DNA of 64,000 nucleotides from Pararhodobacter zhoushanensis (lineage in GTDB: Bacteria; Pseudomonadota; Alphaproteobacteria; Rhodobacterales; Rhodobacteraceae), in NCBI RefSeq assembly GCF_025949695.1, contig NZ_JAPDFL010000001.1, positions 2,545,501 through 2,609,500 of the forward strand, given 5' to 3'. Both the position numbers and the translations under genes were made by a program. This document shows positions 1-10,089 of this stretch, one piece after another. Under the pieces are notes generated by a model, which was not told the origin of the DNA, did not search any database, and worked only from the letters and a program-made list of their open reading frames with translations. Every line of letters starts with the position of its first letter. Within the stretch, counting starts at the first letter, position 1.

Positions 1-2
1 CG

Positions 3-200
3 CATCTCGCGGCCCATCCCTATCTTATCGGCGACCGCTTCACCGTGGCCGATATCCTGATGGCCGAATGCGTGCGCTACGTGCAACCACACGGTCCCGC
101 CATGGCACCCTATCTTGCCGTGCAGACATGGATCGACCGGCTGCATGCGCGCCCGGCCTTTGCGCAGATGATGGCCGAGCGCAACACCGAGCCGATGTAG
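3..200 (+). CDS. Glutathione S-transferase, C-terminal fragment
   Basis: Partial gene entering from the left edge; the last 65 codons are visible and end at TAG 198-200. The peptide carries the GST C-terminal helical signature (YLIGDRFTVADILM, followed by a W-I-D-R-L helix and RPAF), where the Asp of VAD is the usual N-capping/hydrophobic-staple residue of the GST C-terminal domain. The family conjugates glutathione to electrophiles or acts as a cytosolic disulfide reductase; substrate cannot be told without the N-terminal thioredoxin-fold half, which lies outside the window. Confidence 0.85.
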   Translation, partial: HLAAHPYLIGDRFTVADILMAECVRYVQPHGPAMAPYLAVQTWIDRLHARPAFAQMMAERNTEPM

Positions 201-207
201 TCCCGGC

Positions 208-759
208 TCACAGGCTCGCCAGAAACCCGTCGATCAAGCGGCCGATGGCCTGCCAGTCAGGGGCCGGGCGGGTGAATTCATGGTTTGTGGCGATCTCTTC
301 ATAGCGGATCGCCGCTGACAGCGTGACCTGCGACAGCCGCGTCGGCGTGCCATAGACATCCTGCTGGCCCTGCACGATCAATGTGGGCGTCTCCAGCGTG
401 GCAAGATGCTGGTAGCGATGCGGCTCGTCGGGGCGGTTGGGGTTCTTGAACGGATAGCCCAGCACGATAATGCCGCTGATCAGCCCCGGCACATCCGCCG
501 CCAGCTGCGTCGCCGCCACCCCGCCCGAGGACCGCCCGACCACCACCGCGCGCCGCCCCGGATGCGACAGGATCTCGGCCTTCAGCGCCGCGATACGCTG
601 GGGCAGGGTGATCCAGCGCCCCGGCGTCACCCGCCGCGCGACAAGATCGGCGAACGGCACAAGCTCGACGGGCCGCAGCGCGACAAAGGCGTCTTCGATA
701 TACTGGTCGGCAGGAAAACTATCGCCCATCATGCTGTAAAACAACGCCGCCTCGCTCAC
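208..759 (-). CDS. Alpha/beta hydrolase (KANL3/Tex30-like)
   Basis: Protein of about 183 residues with an alpha/beta-hydrolase core. The nucleophile elbow is GRSSGG; the acid is probably the Asp of QGQQDVYG and the base the His of TNHEF near the C-terminus, giving a complete Ser-Asp-His set. An upstream in-frame ATG exists at 819, but GTG 759 is preferred because it has GGAGAG a few bases upstream and the family homology begins just after it. It ends just downstream of the GST stop, convergent with it. The substrate is unknown; small serine hydrolases of this group have no firmly assigned reaction. It is divergent from parE, with about 190 bp between the two starts. Confidence 0.75.
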   Translation of the reverse strand: MSEAALFYSMMGDSFPADQYIEDAFVALRPVELVPFADLVARRVTPGRWITLPQRIAALKAEILSHPGRRAVVVGRSSGGVAATQLAADVPGLISGIIVLGYPFKNPNRPDEPHRYQHLATLETPTLIVQGQQDVYGTPTRLSQVTLSAAIRYEEIATNHEFTRPAPDWQAIGRLIDGFLASL

Positions 760-946
760 ATCCGCTCTCCGCTCCGGGCCACCGACCCCAGTTTGCGCAT
801 CACCGCCCCGGCTGTCCATCGCACCCGTGCAAGCGGGCCACGATCAGCCGTGGTCACGCGCCCGCGTTCCCCCTATACCTTGCGCCCCCATCAAGCGAAT
901 GGTCTATTGGGCGGCAACTCATCAAGACCAAGAATCGAGCAGTGCA

Positions 947-2899
<1,953 letters not shown>

Positions 2900-2936
2900 T
2901 GACGGATTAAAAGTAAGTTCCAGGCGGAGATAAAGA

Positions 2937-3589
2937 ATGGTAAATGATGCGGCGCGTGGAGACCTAAGCAATCTAATCGGCAGAGCGTTAAGTGCTTCAA
3001 ATTCCACTGACGAAGGCCCGTTATCAAAGGCAGACTATGATGAGCTGAACTCGCTTTCTGTGGTATTGCAGGAATCGCTCCCAAAGCAGTTCTCGCGTAT
3101 TCTGAGAGAAGAAGGGTACGCATTTAAGAGTTATCAACAAAGAGAGCTTGGGGAGCGCTTGAAGCGGTCGATAGATTTTTTGAGAAGTACGGAGAGCCTG
3201 TCTCAGAAAATGAGCAGTTAAGTCTTGATCCATTGTATTCTTTGGAAGAACCGGAAAGAATTAAAATTCTTGATCTATGTACCGCGATGCGCAAGATTAT
3301 ATTTGTTTCCGTGTTCTTTGATGATCCGCATAAGACGCGATTGCTGAATCGCATTGCAGCTATTGAGCGGGAAACTCACCGGAAAAAAGGTAGGCTTGAT
3401 GTAGTGCTTGGCGGGGTTGTGGATATTGGTGATGCGCTCGGAAAGTTCGGTGAGAAAGTTGAGCCTTTGACGAAACGTATTCAAGAGATAGCGCGGATAG
3501 CGCGCGGAGGCTCGCGTGAATATGATCAAATCCCCGCACCAGAAGAACTGAAAAAGCTACCGGCACCCGACAAAACTGACTCAGAATAG
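2937..3589 (+). pseudogene. Split (frameshifted) conserved protein of unknown function
   Basis: Two abutting reading frames look like one gene. Frame A runs 2937-3221 (94 codons from ATG). Frame B is open from 3128 to 3589, is offset by -1, and has no ATG/GTG start near its beginning (only TTG 3233). Frame B encodes FFDDPHKTRLLNRIAAIE, GRLDVVLGGVVDIGDALGKF and a YDQIPAPEEL tail. I recall these from a recurrent family of about 200-residue hypothetical proteins often found in accessory regions; the N-terminal half of that family matches frame A in style. A T-TTT-TTG heptamer in the right phase lies at 3176-3182. Local base composition is clearly AT-richer than the neighbours, suggesting recent acquisition. 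Function unknown. The break could be programmed frameshifting, mutation or a sequencing error. Confidence 0.6.
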
Positions 3590-3617
3590 CCTTTGGCTTG
3601 GATTCGTGCAGCCAGCC

Positions 3618-3682
3618 GTAGGATGCGCATTCATTGCGCACCATCCCCACGCCGGATTGGTGCGCAATGAAGGCGCGCCCTA
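3618..3682. repeat. Intergenic inverted repeat (GTGCGCAATGAA type)
   Basis: Two arms, TTCATTGCGCACCAT and ATTGGTGCGCAATGAA, face each other about 10 bp apart and are flanked by GTAGGATGCG and CGCGCCCTAC, so the whole block can fold into a long imperfect hairpin. It sits directly upstream of a second, different palindrome. It is probably a mobile or REP-like intergenic element, not a terminator, because no T-run follows. Confidence 0.6.
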
Positions 3683-3737
3683 CCTGTAACACGCTTTGAT
3701 CTGGCGGCCCATTTGCCGCAAGCTGTGCCGTCATCCC

Positions 3738-3797
3738 GTAGGGCGGGGTTCACCCCGCCATGTCGTCGTCGGATGGTGGGGTGAAACCCCACCCTAC
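3738..3797. repeat. Intergenic inverted repeat (GTAGGGCGGGGT type)
   Basis: Arms GTAGGGCGGGGTTCACCCC and the near-complement GGGGTGAAACCCCACCCTAC enclose a short GTCGTCGTCGGAT centre; each arm is itself a small palindrome (GGGGTTCACCCC, GGGGTGAAACCCC). This is the layout of dispersed REP/BIME-like palindromes. It lies about 70 bp upstream of the 3865 gene, so it may also influence that transcript. Confidence 0.65.
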
Positions 3798-3864
3798 ATC
3801 CAACCCATTCGGTTTTTCTTAACCCCTCCCTGCCACCCTCGGGCTCATCACCCTTGGGGGCCCC

Positions 3865-4284
3865 ATGCGCCTTGTCCTGCTGTTCATCGTTCTGGCGACG
3901 CCGCTCTACGCCGACCCTTGCGCCGATCACTTCCGCGCCGGGCTGCGGGTGGCCCGGCCGCTCGACGTCTGGCTGGCCGAAACCGAAGCGACGCTCTACG
4001 CCGGTCTCGACTGGGTGACCCGCGCCCGGGTGATGGAGCGGCTGGAGGCGCGCTCGGCCGTCACCAGCGCCTGTCAGGAGGTCGCCACCCTGCGCCGCGC
4101 TCTGCACGCCGCGCAGGATCGCCTCATCGCCGCGCAGCGCAGTTTTCAGCTGGCGTCGGCGCTTTGTTGGGACGTCAACCGCGCCCGCGCGCAGGGCAAT
4201 CTGGCGTCGCTGGATGACCACGCCACCGCCCTGCGGGATCTGGCGGGGTACATCGCATCGCTCGACGAGCGATGTCCCGGCTGA
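3865..4284 (+). CDS. Secreted protein of unknown function, helical
   Basis: 139 residues. The N-terminus is a short signal peptide (MRLVLLFIVLATPLYA, cleavage expected before DPCADH). The mature part is Ala/Arg/Leu-rich and mostly helical, with four Cys (PCADH, SACQE, ALCWD, ERCPG) that could form two disulfides in the periplasm. I recognise no family. The gene stands alone downstream of the palindromic repeats and is followed by the convergent YccF gene. Codon use fits the local GC-rich genes, so it is probably real. Confidence 0.65.
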   Translation: MRLVLLFIVLATPLYADPCADHFRAGLRVARPLDVWLAETEATLYAGLDWVTRARVMERLEARSAVTSACQEVATLRRALHAAQDRLIAAQRSFQLASALCWDVNRARAQGNLASLDDHATALRDLAGYIASLDERCPG

Positions 4285-4377
4285 TCCAACCCCGGCGACA
4301 GCCGTTGCCACAAGGTTAACGCGACCTGCTAACGGGTTGAAAACACGCAACCCGCTGCTCTGTCCCATCAGGGGACA

Positions 4378-4770
4378 TCACCGTGGCACGATGGTTTTCC
4401 CCACCGGCCACAGCGCGAACCCGGCCAGCTTCAGATGCGCCCAGGCGAAGGGCAGGCCGATGATCGTCACCGCCATCAGCACCGCCGAGATCAGATGCCC
4501 CAGCGCCAGCCACCACCCGGCCAGCACCAGCCACAGCACGTTCCCCAGCGTCCCCAAGGCGCCCGTGCCGATATCCGGCCCCGACACCTCGGTCCGGTCG
4601 ACCGCCTGCATGCCGAAGGGCAGCAGGCAGTACCCGGCCATCACCACCGCCGAGCGCGCCCAGGGCAGCCCCACGATACTGATCGCCATCAGCAGCGCCG
4701 CGAACAACCAGCCAACGGCCATCCATACGCCGCCAAAGACAAGCCACAGAACATTCAGGATCAAACTCAT
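4378..4770 (-). CDS. yccF: YccF-domain inner-membrane protein
   Basis: 130 residues with two homologous hydrophobic halves. Each half has an LNVLWL/GNVLWLVL start and an IGLPWA/IGLPFAW motif followed by LPFG or LWPVG, which is the tandem YccF signature. Four transmembrane helices are expected, so it should sit in the inner membrane. The biochemical role of YccF proteins is unknown. ATG 4770 has a good purine-rich stretch upstream (GGAGACCC). The gene is divergent from the ABC-F gene at 4859. Confidence 0.85.
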   Translation of the reverse strand: MSLILNVLWLVFGGVWMAVGWLFAALLMAISIVGLPWARSAVVMAGYCLLPFGMQAVDRTEVSGPDIGTGALGTLGNVLWLVLAGWWLALGHLISAVLMAVTIIGLPFAWAHLKLAGFALWPVGKTIVPR

Positions 4771-4858
4771 GCCGGGTCTCCTTTCTCATCACATGGGGAC
4801 GCCGCCGCGCCGTTCAAGCCATCTTGACCCCGGCACGGCCCCGCGCTAGCCCCCGCGC

Positions 4859-6685
4859 ATGGCACCCGCACCCCTTTTGCAACTCTCCGGGATCTCGCTG
4901 ACTTTCGGCGGCAATCCCTTGTTCGACACCCTCGATCTGGTGATCCAGCCGGGCGACCGTCTGGCGCTGGTCGGCCGCAACGGGTCGGGCAAATCGACGC
5001 TGATGAAGATCATGGCCGGTCTGGCCGAGGCCGACAAAGGCATCCGCGTGCTCACGCCCGGAACGACCGTCGGCTATATGGAGCAGGACCCCGATTTCAA
5101 GGGTTTCGCGACCTTGGGCGATTACGCGCTGTCGCAGCTCGACCCGTCCGAAAGCTACAAGATCGAGATTGCCGCCGAAGGCTTGGGCTTTGATCCCGAT
5201 GTCGCGGTCGAGACCGCCTCGGGCGGTGAACGCCGCCGGGCTGCACTGGCCAAGCTGCTGGCCGAAGCGCCCGAGCTGATGCTGCTGGATGAGCCGACCA
5301 ACCACCTCGATATTCAGGCCATCGGCTGGCTGGAAGAACGCCTGCGCGAAACCCGCGCGGCCTTTGTGATGATCAGCCACGACCGGGCATTTCTGAATGC
5401 GCTCAGCCGGGCGATGCTGTGGGTCGACCGCGGGCAGGTACGCCGGCTGGAGCAGGGGTTCGCCGCGTTCGAGGATTGGCGCGACAAGACCTGGATGGAA
5501 GAGGACGACGCCCGCCACAAGCTGGATCGCAAGATCAAGCACGAGGCGAAATGGGCGGTCGAGGGCATCAGCGCGCGGCGCAAACGCAATCAGGGCCGGG
5601 TGCGCGCGCTGCAGGAGCTGCGCTCGGAACGCTCCAGCCAGATCCGCCGTCAGGGCACCGCCGCCATGGCGCTGGATGCCGGGCAGCAGTCGGGCAAACT
5701 GGTGGCCGAGGCCGTGGGGATCTCGAAAACCTTCGACGGTGTGCCGATCCTCAAGGATTTCAGCCTGAAGGTGCTGCGCGGCGACCGGGTGGCCTTTGTC
5801 GGCCCCAATGGCGCGGGCAAAACGACGCTGCTCAAGATGCTGACCGGCGAGATGGAGCCTGATGAGGGCACGATCCGGCTGGGCACCAATCTGGATATGG
5901 CGCTGTTCGACCAGACCCGCGCGCGGGTCGATACCGAGATGACGCTGTGGGAGAACCTGACCGGCGATCCCGAAATGCGGGTCAGCGGGCAGGCCGATCA
6001 GGTCATGGTGCGCGGCGTGCCCAAGCATGTCGTGGGCTATCTCAAGGAATTCCTGTTCGACGAGGCGCAGGCCCGCGCCCCGGTGCGCAGCCTGTCGGGC
6101 GGTGAGCGGGCGCGTTTGCTGCTGGCCAAGATCATGGCGCGCGAGAGCAACCTGCTGGTGCTCGACGAGCCGACCAACGATCTGGACGTCGAAACGCTCG
6201 ATCTGCTGCAGGATATCCTGGGCGAATACCCCGGCACCGTGCTGCTGGTCAGCCACGACCGCGATTTCATCGACCGGGTGGCGACGACAACGCTGGCCTT
6301 TGAAGGGCAGGGCAAGGTTGTCGCCTATGCCGGGGGCTGGTCGGATTACCAGGCGCAAAAGGCGCTGACCGAGCCGAAGCCGGTAGCGGACAAAGGCGGG
6401 TCCAAGCAAGCGGGAAAGGCCGGTCAGAAGTCGGCCAAGTCCACGGCGGCGCCGGTCAAGGGACTGACGTTCTCCGAGAAGAAGCGCCTGGAAGCGCTGC
6501 CCAAGGACATCGCGCGGCTTGAGGCCGAGATCGGCAAGCTGACCGAGCTGTTGTCAGACGCCGCGATCTACACGCGCGAGCCGGTCAAGGCCTCCAAGGC
6601 CAGCCAGATGCTGACCGAACGTCAGATCGCACTGGGCAAAGCCGAGCAGGAATGGCTGGCGCTGGCCGAGCGGGATGAAGGTTAA
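4859..6685 (+). CDS. uup: ABC-F family ATPase (Uup-like)
   Basis: 608-residue soluble protein with two ABC ATPase domains and no membrane segments. Domain 1 has Walker A GRNGSGKST (39-47), signature ASGGERRR and Walker B LMLLDEPTNHLD; domain 2 has GPNGAGKTT (about residue 318), LSGGERAR and LLVLDEPTNDLD. A charged linker (KIKHEAKWAVEGISARRKRNQ) joins them, and the C-terminus (about 540-608) is a Lys/Glu-rich helical tail after a low-complexity Gly/Lys/Ala stretch, as in Uup. ABC-F proteins act on the ribosome; Uup is also linked to transposon excision and DNA-structure binding. Its stop overlaps the stop of the convergent DedA gene. Confidence 0.88.
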   Translation: MAPAPLLQLSGISLTFGGNPLFDTLDLVIQPGDRLALVGRNGSGKSTLMKIMAGLAEADKGIRVLTPGTTVGYMEQDPDFKGFATLGDYALSQLDPSESYKIEIAAEGLGFDPDVAVETASGGERRRAALAKLLAEAPELMLLDEPTNHLDIQAIGWLEERLRETRAAFVMISHDRAFLNALSRAMLWVDRGQVRRLEQGFAAFEDWRDKTWMEEDDARHKLDRKIKHEAKWAVEGISARRKRNQGRVRALQELRSERSSQIRRQGTAAMALDAGQQSGKLVAEAVGISKTFDGVPILKDFSLKVLRGDRVAFVGPNGAGKTTLLKMLTGEMEPDEGTIRLGTNLDMALFDQTRARVDTEMTLWENLTGDPEMRVSGQADQVMVRGVPKHVVGYLKEFLFDEAQARAPVRSLSGGERARLLLAKIMARESNLLVLDEPTNDLDVETLDLLQDILGEYPGTVLLVSHDRDFIDRVATTTLAFEGQGKVVAYAGGWSDYQAQKALTEPKPVADKGGSKQAGKAGQKSAKSTAAPVKGLTFSEKKRLEALPKDIARLEAEIGKLTELLSDAAIYTREPVKASKASQMLTERQIALGKAEQEWLALAERDEG

Positions 6686-7311
6686 GGCGCTGGTTTGTGC
6701 CACTTTCGGCGCACCAGCACCCACCCCAGCAACACCGTCACGGCAAGGGAAGCCATCAGGCCCGAGGCGTTGCTCAACGCCTCGCCGATTTCGGTGATCG
6801 AGCCCCCGGCCAGATACCCGACACCGACATAAACCAGCACCCAGACGCATTCCCCTGCGATCCCGGCGGCGGTGAAATGGAGCCATGTCATGCCTGCGCC
6901 CCCGGCCAGCAGGTTGACATACGGCCCCAGAACGCTGAACAGCCAGCGCGACAGGAACACCGCCACCGCGCCGCGCCGATTGACCGAAAGCCGGGCGCGT
7001 TCGAGGACGGCTGCGCGGGTGTGATTCTGGTTCAGCCAGACTGCGGTGCGTTGATAGCCGACCCGTCCCAACTGATACCCGGTCTGATCGCCCAGAATCG
7101 CACCGATCAATGCCGCGCTCATGGCAGGCACCAGGTCCAGATCGCCTGAGGCGGCAAAGGCGCCGGCAGCCAGCATCATCATAGAGGAGGGCACCGGCAC
7201 CGCCAGACAGGACAGGAAGGTCACGATGGCCAGCGCCGTGGCGCCCCAGTCCGCGACCAGCGCGAGCATCCACTCAGTCATGTCCATGCTCACGATACGC
7301 ATGGATACCAT
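6682..7311 (-). CDS. DedA/SNARE-associated family membrane protein
   Basis: About 200 residues with several membrane segments. Typical DedA features are present: an early amphipathic stretch PVPSSMMM, an acidic glycine motif IGAILGDQTGYQLGR, and FLSRWLFSVLGPYVNLLAGG containing the conserved Arg and Pro. Members act as undecaprenyl-phosphate flippases or maintain envelope and proton-motive-force homeostasis. Several in-frame starts exist (7311, 7302, 7281); 7302 has GAGGATGG at good spacing. All overlap the end of the upstream 114-residue gene, so the two are co-transcribed. Confidence 0.82.
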   Translation of the reverse strand: MVSMRIVSMDMTEWMLALVADWGATALAIVTFLSCLAVPVPSSMMMLAAGAFAASGDLDLVPAMSAALIGAILGDQTGYQLGRVGYQRTAVWLNQNHTRAAVLERARLSVNRRGAVAVFLSRWLFSVLGPYVNLLAGGAGMTWLHFTAAGIAGECVWVLVYVGVGYLAGGSITEIGEALSNASGLMASLAVTVLLGWVLVRRKWHKPAP

Positions 7312-7618
7312 CCTCGATCCGCGCGATCAGCACCGACAACGGGATGCCCTCGTCTCGCGCGATCATCTCAAGGCTGCGGCGCGGACGGTTGTTGCCGGTC
7401 ACCCCGGCCGCCTCCATCATCACCGCGCGCGGGACGTCCCACGAGCGGCCGACATAGCCAAGGGGCATCCAGCCTTCCATCGTCTGATCGATATGGGCAG
7501 GGTTGGTCCAATAGAGGGCGTTAAGCGCCAGCCGGGCGCCAAAGAACAGCGTCAACCCCAGCGCCAGCACGAAAGCTGCACGCAGCAGCCAGCGGATCTT
7601 GGGGTGTTGCTTGGGCAT
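7274..7618 (-). CDS. Small single-pass membrane protein, unknown function
   Basis: 114 residues: a basic N-terminus (MPKQHPKIRW), one transmembrane helix (about 11-33), then a soluble domain containing MEGWMPLGYVGRSWDVPRA and RPRRSLEMIARDEG. The topology suggests a periplasmic domain anchored in the inner membrane. The position between the GT-C-like gene (7 bp upstream) and the DedA gene (overlapping) implies one operon, perhaps in envelope lipid or glycan export. I do not recognise the family. Confidence 0.7.
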   Translation of the reverse strand: MPKQHPKIRWLLRAAFVLALGLTLFFGARLALNALYWTNPAHIDQTMEGWMPLGYVGRSWDVPRAVMMEAAGVTGNNRPRRSLEMIARDEGIPLSVLIARIEDGIHAYREHGHD

Positions 7619-7625
7619 GTGGGCC

Positions 7626-9260
7626 TTAGGGTTGGGCGGAGTCCCGGGGGATCAGCCGGATAAAGGGCACGCCCCAGGGGCGCGCGACGGTGAGCATTTC
7701 AAAATCGAACAGGGCGAGTTCGGGTTTCACGCGCTCATCCAGAAACGAGGTCTCAAGATAGCGGCGAATGGTGTCGCTGTCCCAGTCCTCGGCCCCGTCG
7801 GGGACGCGCAGATACTCATACGAAGACAACAGGGTGAATCCGTCGGTATAACTGTCGCGCAAAAGGCGGCCGTGATGCAGGGCGTCCAGACTTTGGGCGT
7901 CGCCGGCAAAGACAAAACCGTGACGGACCGGGAAGTCGAAGGTGAAATTGATCATCCCGTCGCCAAATTCCATCACGCGCGGGTTTGGCTCCTGTCTGCG
8001 GATCGCGGCTTCTGTCTGCGCCCGCGCCAGCCAGAAATCGCGTTGCGCCGGTCTCAGCGCATCGGTGGTCAGCGTCGCCGACCAAAGGCTGGCATGCAGC
8101 AGGCTCATCCCGCCCAGCACCAGTGCCGCAAGGGCAGCGGTCCCGCGCGACTGCAGGCGGCGGGCGACAGGAGCAAGCAGGATTGCCGCCCCGGCGCTCA
8201 TCATCGCCATCGACAGGGCGTAGTACCAGGTCGCCTGATGCCAGTAGTTGACGTTGACGAAATTATAGAGCGCTTTCAGAAGGATGCCGATGCAGATCCC
8301 GGCCATCAACGGCGCCCAGGTCTGCCCGCGGTAGCGTTTCAGGATCGCAAAGAGGAACCCGGCGGCAAAGAGCGCGGGGATCACCAGTTCGACCACCCGG
8401 AACGCCCCGCCCAGCAGGCCCGCGCGGTCGGCGGTGTAGCTGGTCAGCGCCGCGCGCAGATCGATAAGCGGGGCGAAAAACGTCGCCAGCGTAACCCAGG
8501 CATTCTGCAACAGCGCGCCTTCTCCCTTGGCCGCGCCGCTGACCGGGGCGAGCATGCCCGTGGTCCAGACCGACCAGCCAACATAGAGCGCGACCGCGAT
8601 GGCGGTGGGCGCGACAAGGAGTGCGGCGTCGGTGATGCGGCGGGCAAAGGGGCGGCCGGGCCAGAAGGTGACGCACAGGGCGATCCCGGCGGGCACGAAA
8701 ATCTCATCCAGCCGGGTCAGGACCAGCGCGGCGATGACCAGTCCGAGGGTCAGCGGGTGAGTCGTCCGCCGAGCGACCAGCCAGAGCAACAGGCCCGAGA
8801 TCAGAAAGGCCAGCCCCGCCTCCATCCCGTCGAAGAATCCCCAGACCGGCAAATTGTGCAGGCTCTGGCCAATGGTCAGGTAATAGACCCCGGGCACCGT
8901 CAGCAGCGCCAGCAGCCACGAGCCGGTGAAGCGCTGGATCGCCGCCCCCAGCGCCAGCACGCCGCCCAGTGTGCAGGTAATGGCGCTCCACGCCACAAGG
9001 GTCATCGCGCCCAGCGGGTCGCCGGTCATCGCGGTGGCAAGGCGCACCCAGACCTGCCACGCCGGGTGAAACCCGTTGGTCGGGCGCAGGCCGTCAAAGC
9101 TCATCGCCGGTCCCTGCGAGGCCTGGCCGATCCCCAGATAGAGATAGGCGTCGCCGGCCAGAAACCAGAAGGGGGCCATCGCCCCCATGGTCCACGCAAC
9201 AACCAGCGCGGGCATCAATGTGGTAAACGACGCAAAGGCAAGAAAGCTGATGGCACGCAT
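7626..9260 (-). CDS. Polytopic membrane protein, GT-C glycosyltransferase-like
   Basis: 544 residues with about ten transmembrane helices. After the first helix comes an acidic loop, GDAYLYLGIGQ, and then GLRPTNGFHPAWQVW. A D/E motif plus TNGFHP-type sequence in the first periplasmic loop is what I expect of GT-C glycosyltransferases that use polyprenyl-phosphate sugars. The C-terminal 130 residues are soluble (periplasmic). ATG 9260 (MRAISFLAF) is taken as the start because the 48 in-frame codons upstream are not protein-like. Acceptor and donor are unknown. It could use the polyprenyl-phospho-pentose predicted from the 16.2-20.1 kb operon, but that is inference only. Confidence 0.6.
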   Translation of the reverse strand: MRAISFLAFASFTTLMPALVVAWTMGAMAPFWFLAGDAYLYLGIGQASQGPAMSFDGLRPTNGFHPAWQVWVRLATAMTGDPLGAMTLVAWSAITCTLGGVLALGAAIQRFTGSWLLALLTVPGVYYLTIGQSLHNLPVWGFFDGMEAGLAFLISGLLLWLVARRTTHPLTLGLVIAALVLTRLDEIFVPAGIALCVTFWPGRPFARRITDAALLVAPTAIAVALYVGWSVWTTGMLAPVSGAAKGEGALLQNAWVTLATFFAPLIDLRAALTSYTADRAGLLGGAFRVVELVIPALFAAGFLFAILKRYRGQTWAPLMAGICIGILLKALYNFVNVNYWHQATWYYALSMAMMSAGAAILLAPVARRLQSRGTAALAALVLGGMSLLHASLWSATLTTDALRPAQRDFWLARAQTEAAIRRQEPNPRVMEFGDGMINFTFDFPVRHGFVFAGDAQSLDALHHGRLLRDSYTDGFTLLSSYEYLRVPDGAEDWDSDTIRRYLETSFLDERVKPELALFDFEMLTVARPWGVPFIRLIPRDSAQP

Positions 9261-9552
9261 AACGAGGTCTTTGCAGTTTGGCAGGCTGGAATGGGGCAGG
9301 GTACGACCGATGGACGGTCGCAGCATCGAATTAACCAGATGCAGGCCGTGCCGAAAACCCCGGACGGCAGTGGCAAGTGCGCCAATTGTTTCAACATCTG
9401 ACAAAGCCCGGAGATTCAGGAAACATTCTGGACAGGTGAAGGAATTGCGGGCAGCATCGCGGCATTCCTGGGTCTGTTCGATGCTGGCGATCTTTTGTGA
9501 TCATTGGGCCGGCGGGCCAAGACAGGAGGTATTAACGCGATTGGAGGATCGA

Positions 9553-10026
9553 ATGATCAAACGTTTCAAACTGTTCATTGCTGCGGCTATCGCCGCCACG
9601 ACGCTGGGCGGTGTTGCGACCACTGCCGCTGCGCAAAACTTTTCGCTGGCCCCGTCCTATGGCAGCGCCACGCTGAACGCAGGCTTCCTGCCCGATCCGC
9701 GCTCGGTCCGGGTGCGCGCCGGAGGGGATTACCATTTCGGCGGCAGCGGCGGTTGTCCGGGGGGCGGCTGGTTTGCCAATGCGCCCGATTTCCGCCTGCA
9801 CTACCGCGCCGGGGGGTTCCCGCTGACGATTTATGTCAGCGCGCCGGGTGACACGATGTTGCTGATCAACGATCCGTCGACAACCTGGTACTGCAACGAT
9901 GACTACAACGGGCTTGACCCGCTGATCCGCTTCTCGAACCCGCGGTCGGGCCAGTATGATATCTGGGCCGGGACCTATAACCGCTCGCGCGTGCGCAACA
10001 CGATGATCTATATCAGCGAGCGGTGA
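9553..10026 (+). CDS. Secreted protein of unknown function
   Basis: 157 residues with a clear signal peptide (MIKRFKLFIAAAIAATTLGG through TTAAAQ). The mature part is Gly/Tyr/Asn-rich with a likely beta-sandwich pattern (HYRAGGFPLTIYVSAPGDT, INDPSTTWYCNDD, SGQYDIWAGTY), resembling small periplasmic or extracellular stress-type proteins. Two Cys (GGCPGG and TWYCND) could pair. ATG 9553 has GGAGG six bases upstream. It stands alone on the plus strand with its own terminator downstream. Confidence 0.75.
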   Translation: MIKRFKLFIAAAIAATTLGGVATTAAAQNFSLAPSYGSATLNAGFLPDPRSVRVRAGGDYHFGGSGGCPGGGWFANAPDFRLHYRAGGFPLTIYVSAPGDTMLLINDPSTTWYCNDDYNGLDPLIRFSNPRSGQYDIWAGTYNRSRVRNTMIYISER

Positions 10027-10044
10027 TCGCTGGTGACCCATGCG

Positions 10045-10072
10045 AAAGGCCGGGCGATTGCCCGGCCTTTTT
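10045..10072 (+). terminator. Intrinsic terminator
   Basis: AAAGGCCGGGC / GCCCGGCCTTTTT hairpin with a short ATT loop and five T on the plus strand, 18 bp after the stop of the secreted-protein gene. The minus-strand SDR gene ends just beyond it. Confidence 0.85.
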
Positions 10073-10089
10073 GCTTGCAGATAAGGAGC

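Noticed and set aside
3233..3589. A separate gene starting at TTG 3233
   Set aside because: There is no ribosome site, and the frame and family-like sequence continue upstream of 3233, so it is better seen as the second part of a frameshifted gene.
7599..9401. 600-codon open frame on the plus strand opposite the GT-C-like gene
   Set aside because: Its Gly/Arg/Gln/His-rich low-complexity composition is the mirror of a membrane protein gene; the minus-strand frame has clear transmembrane helices.
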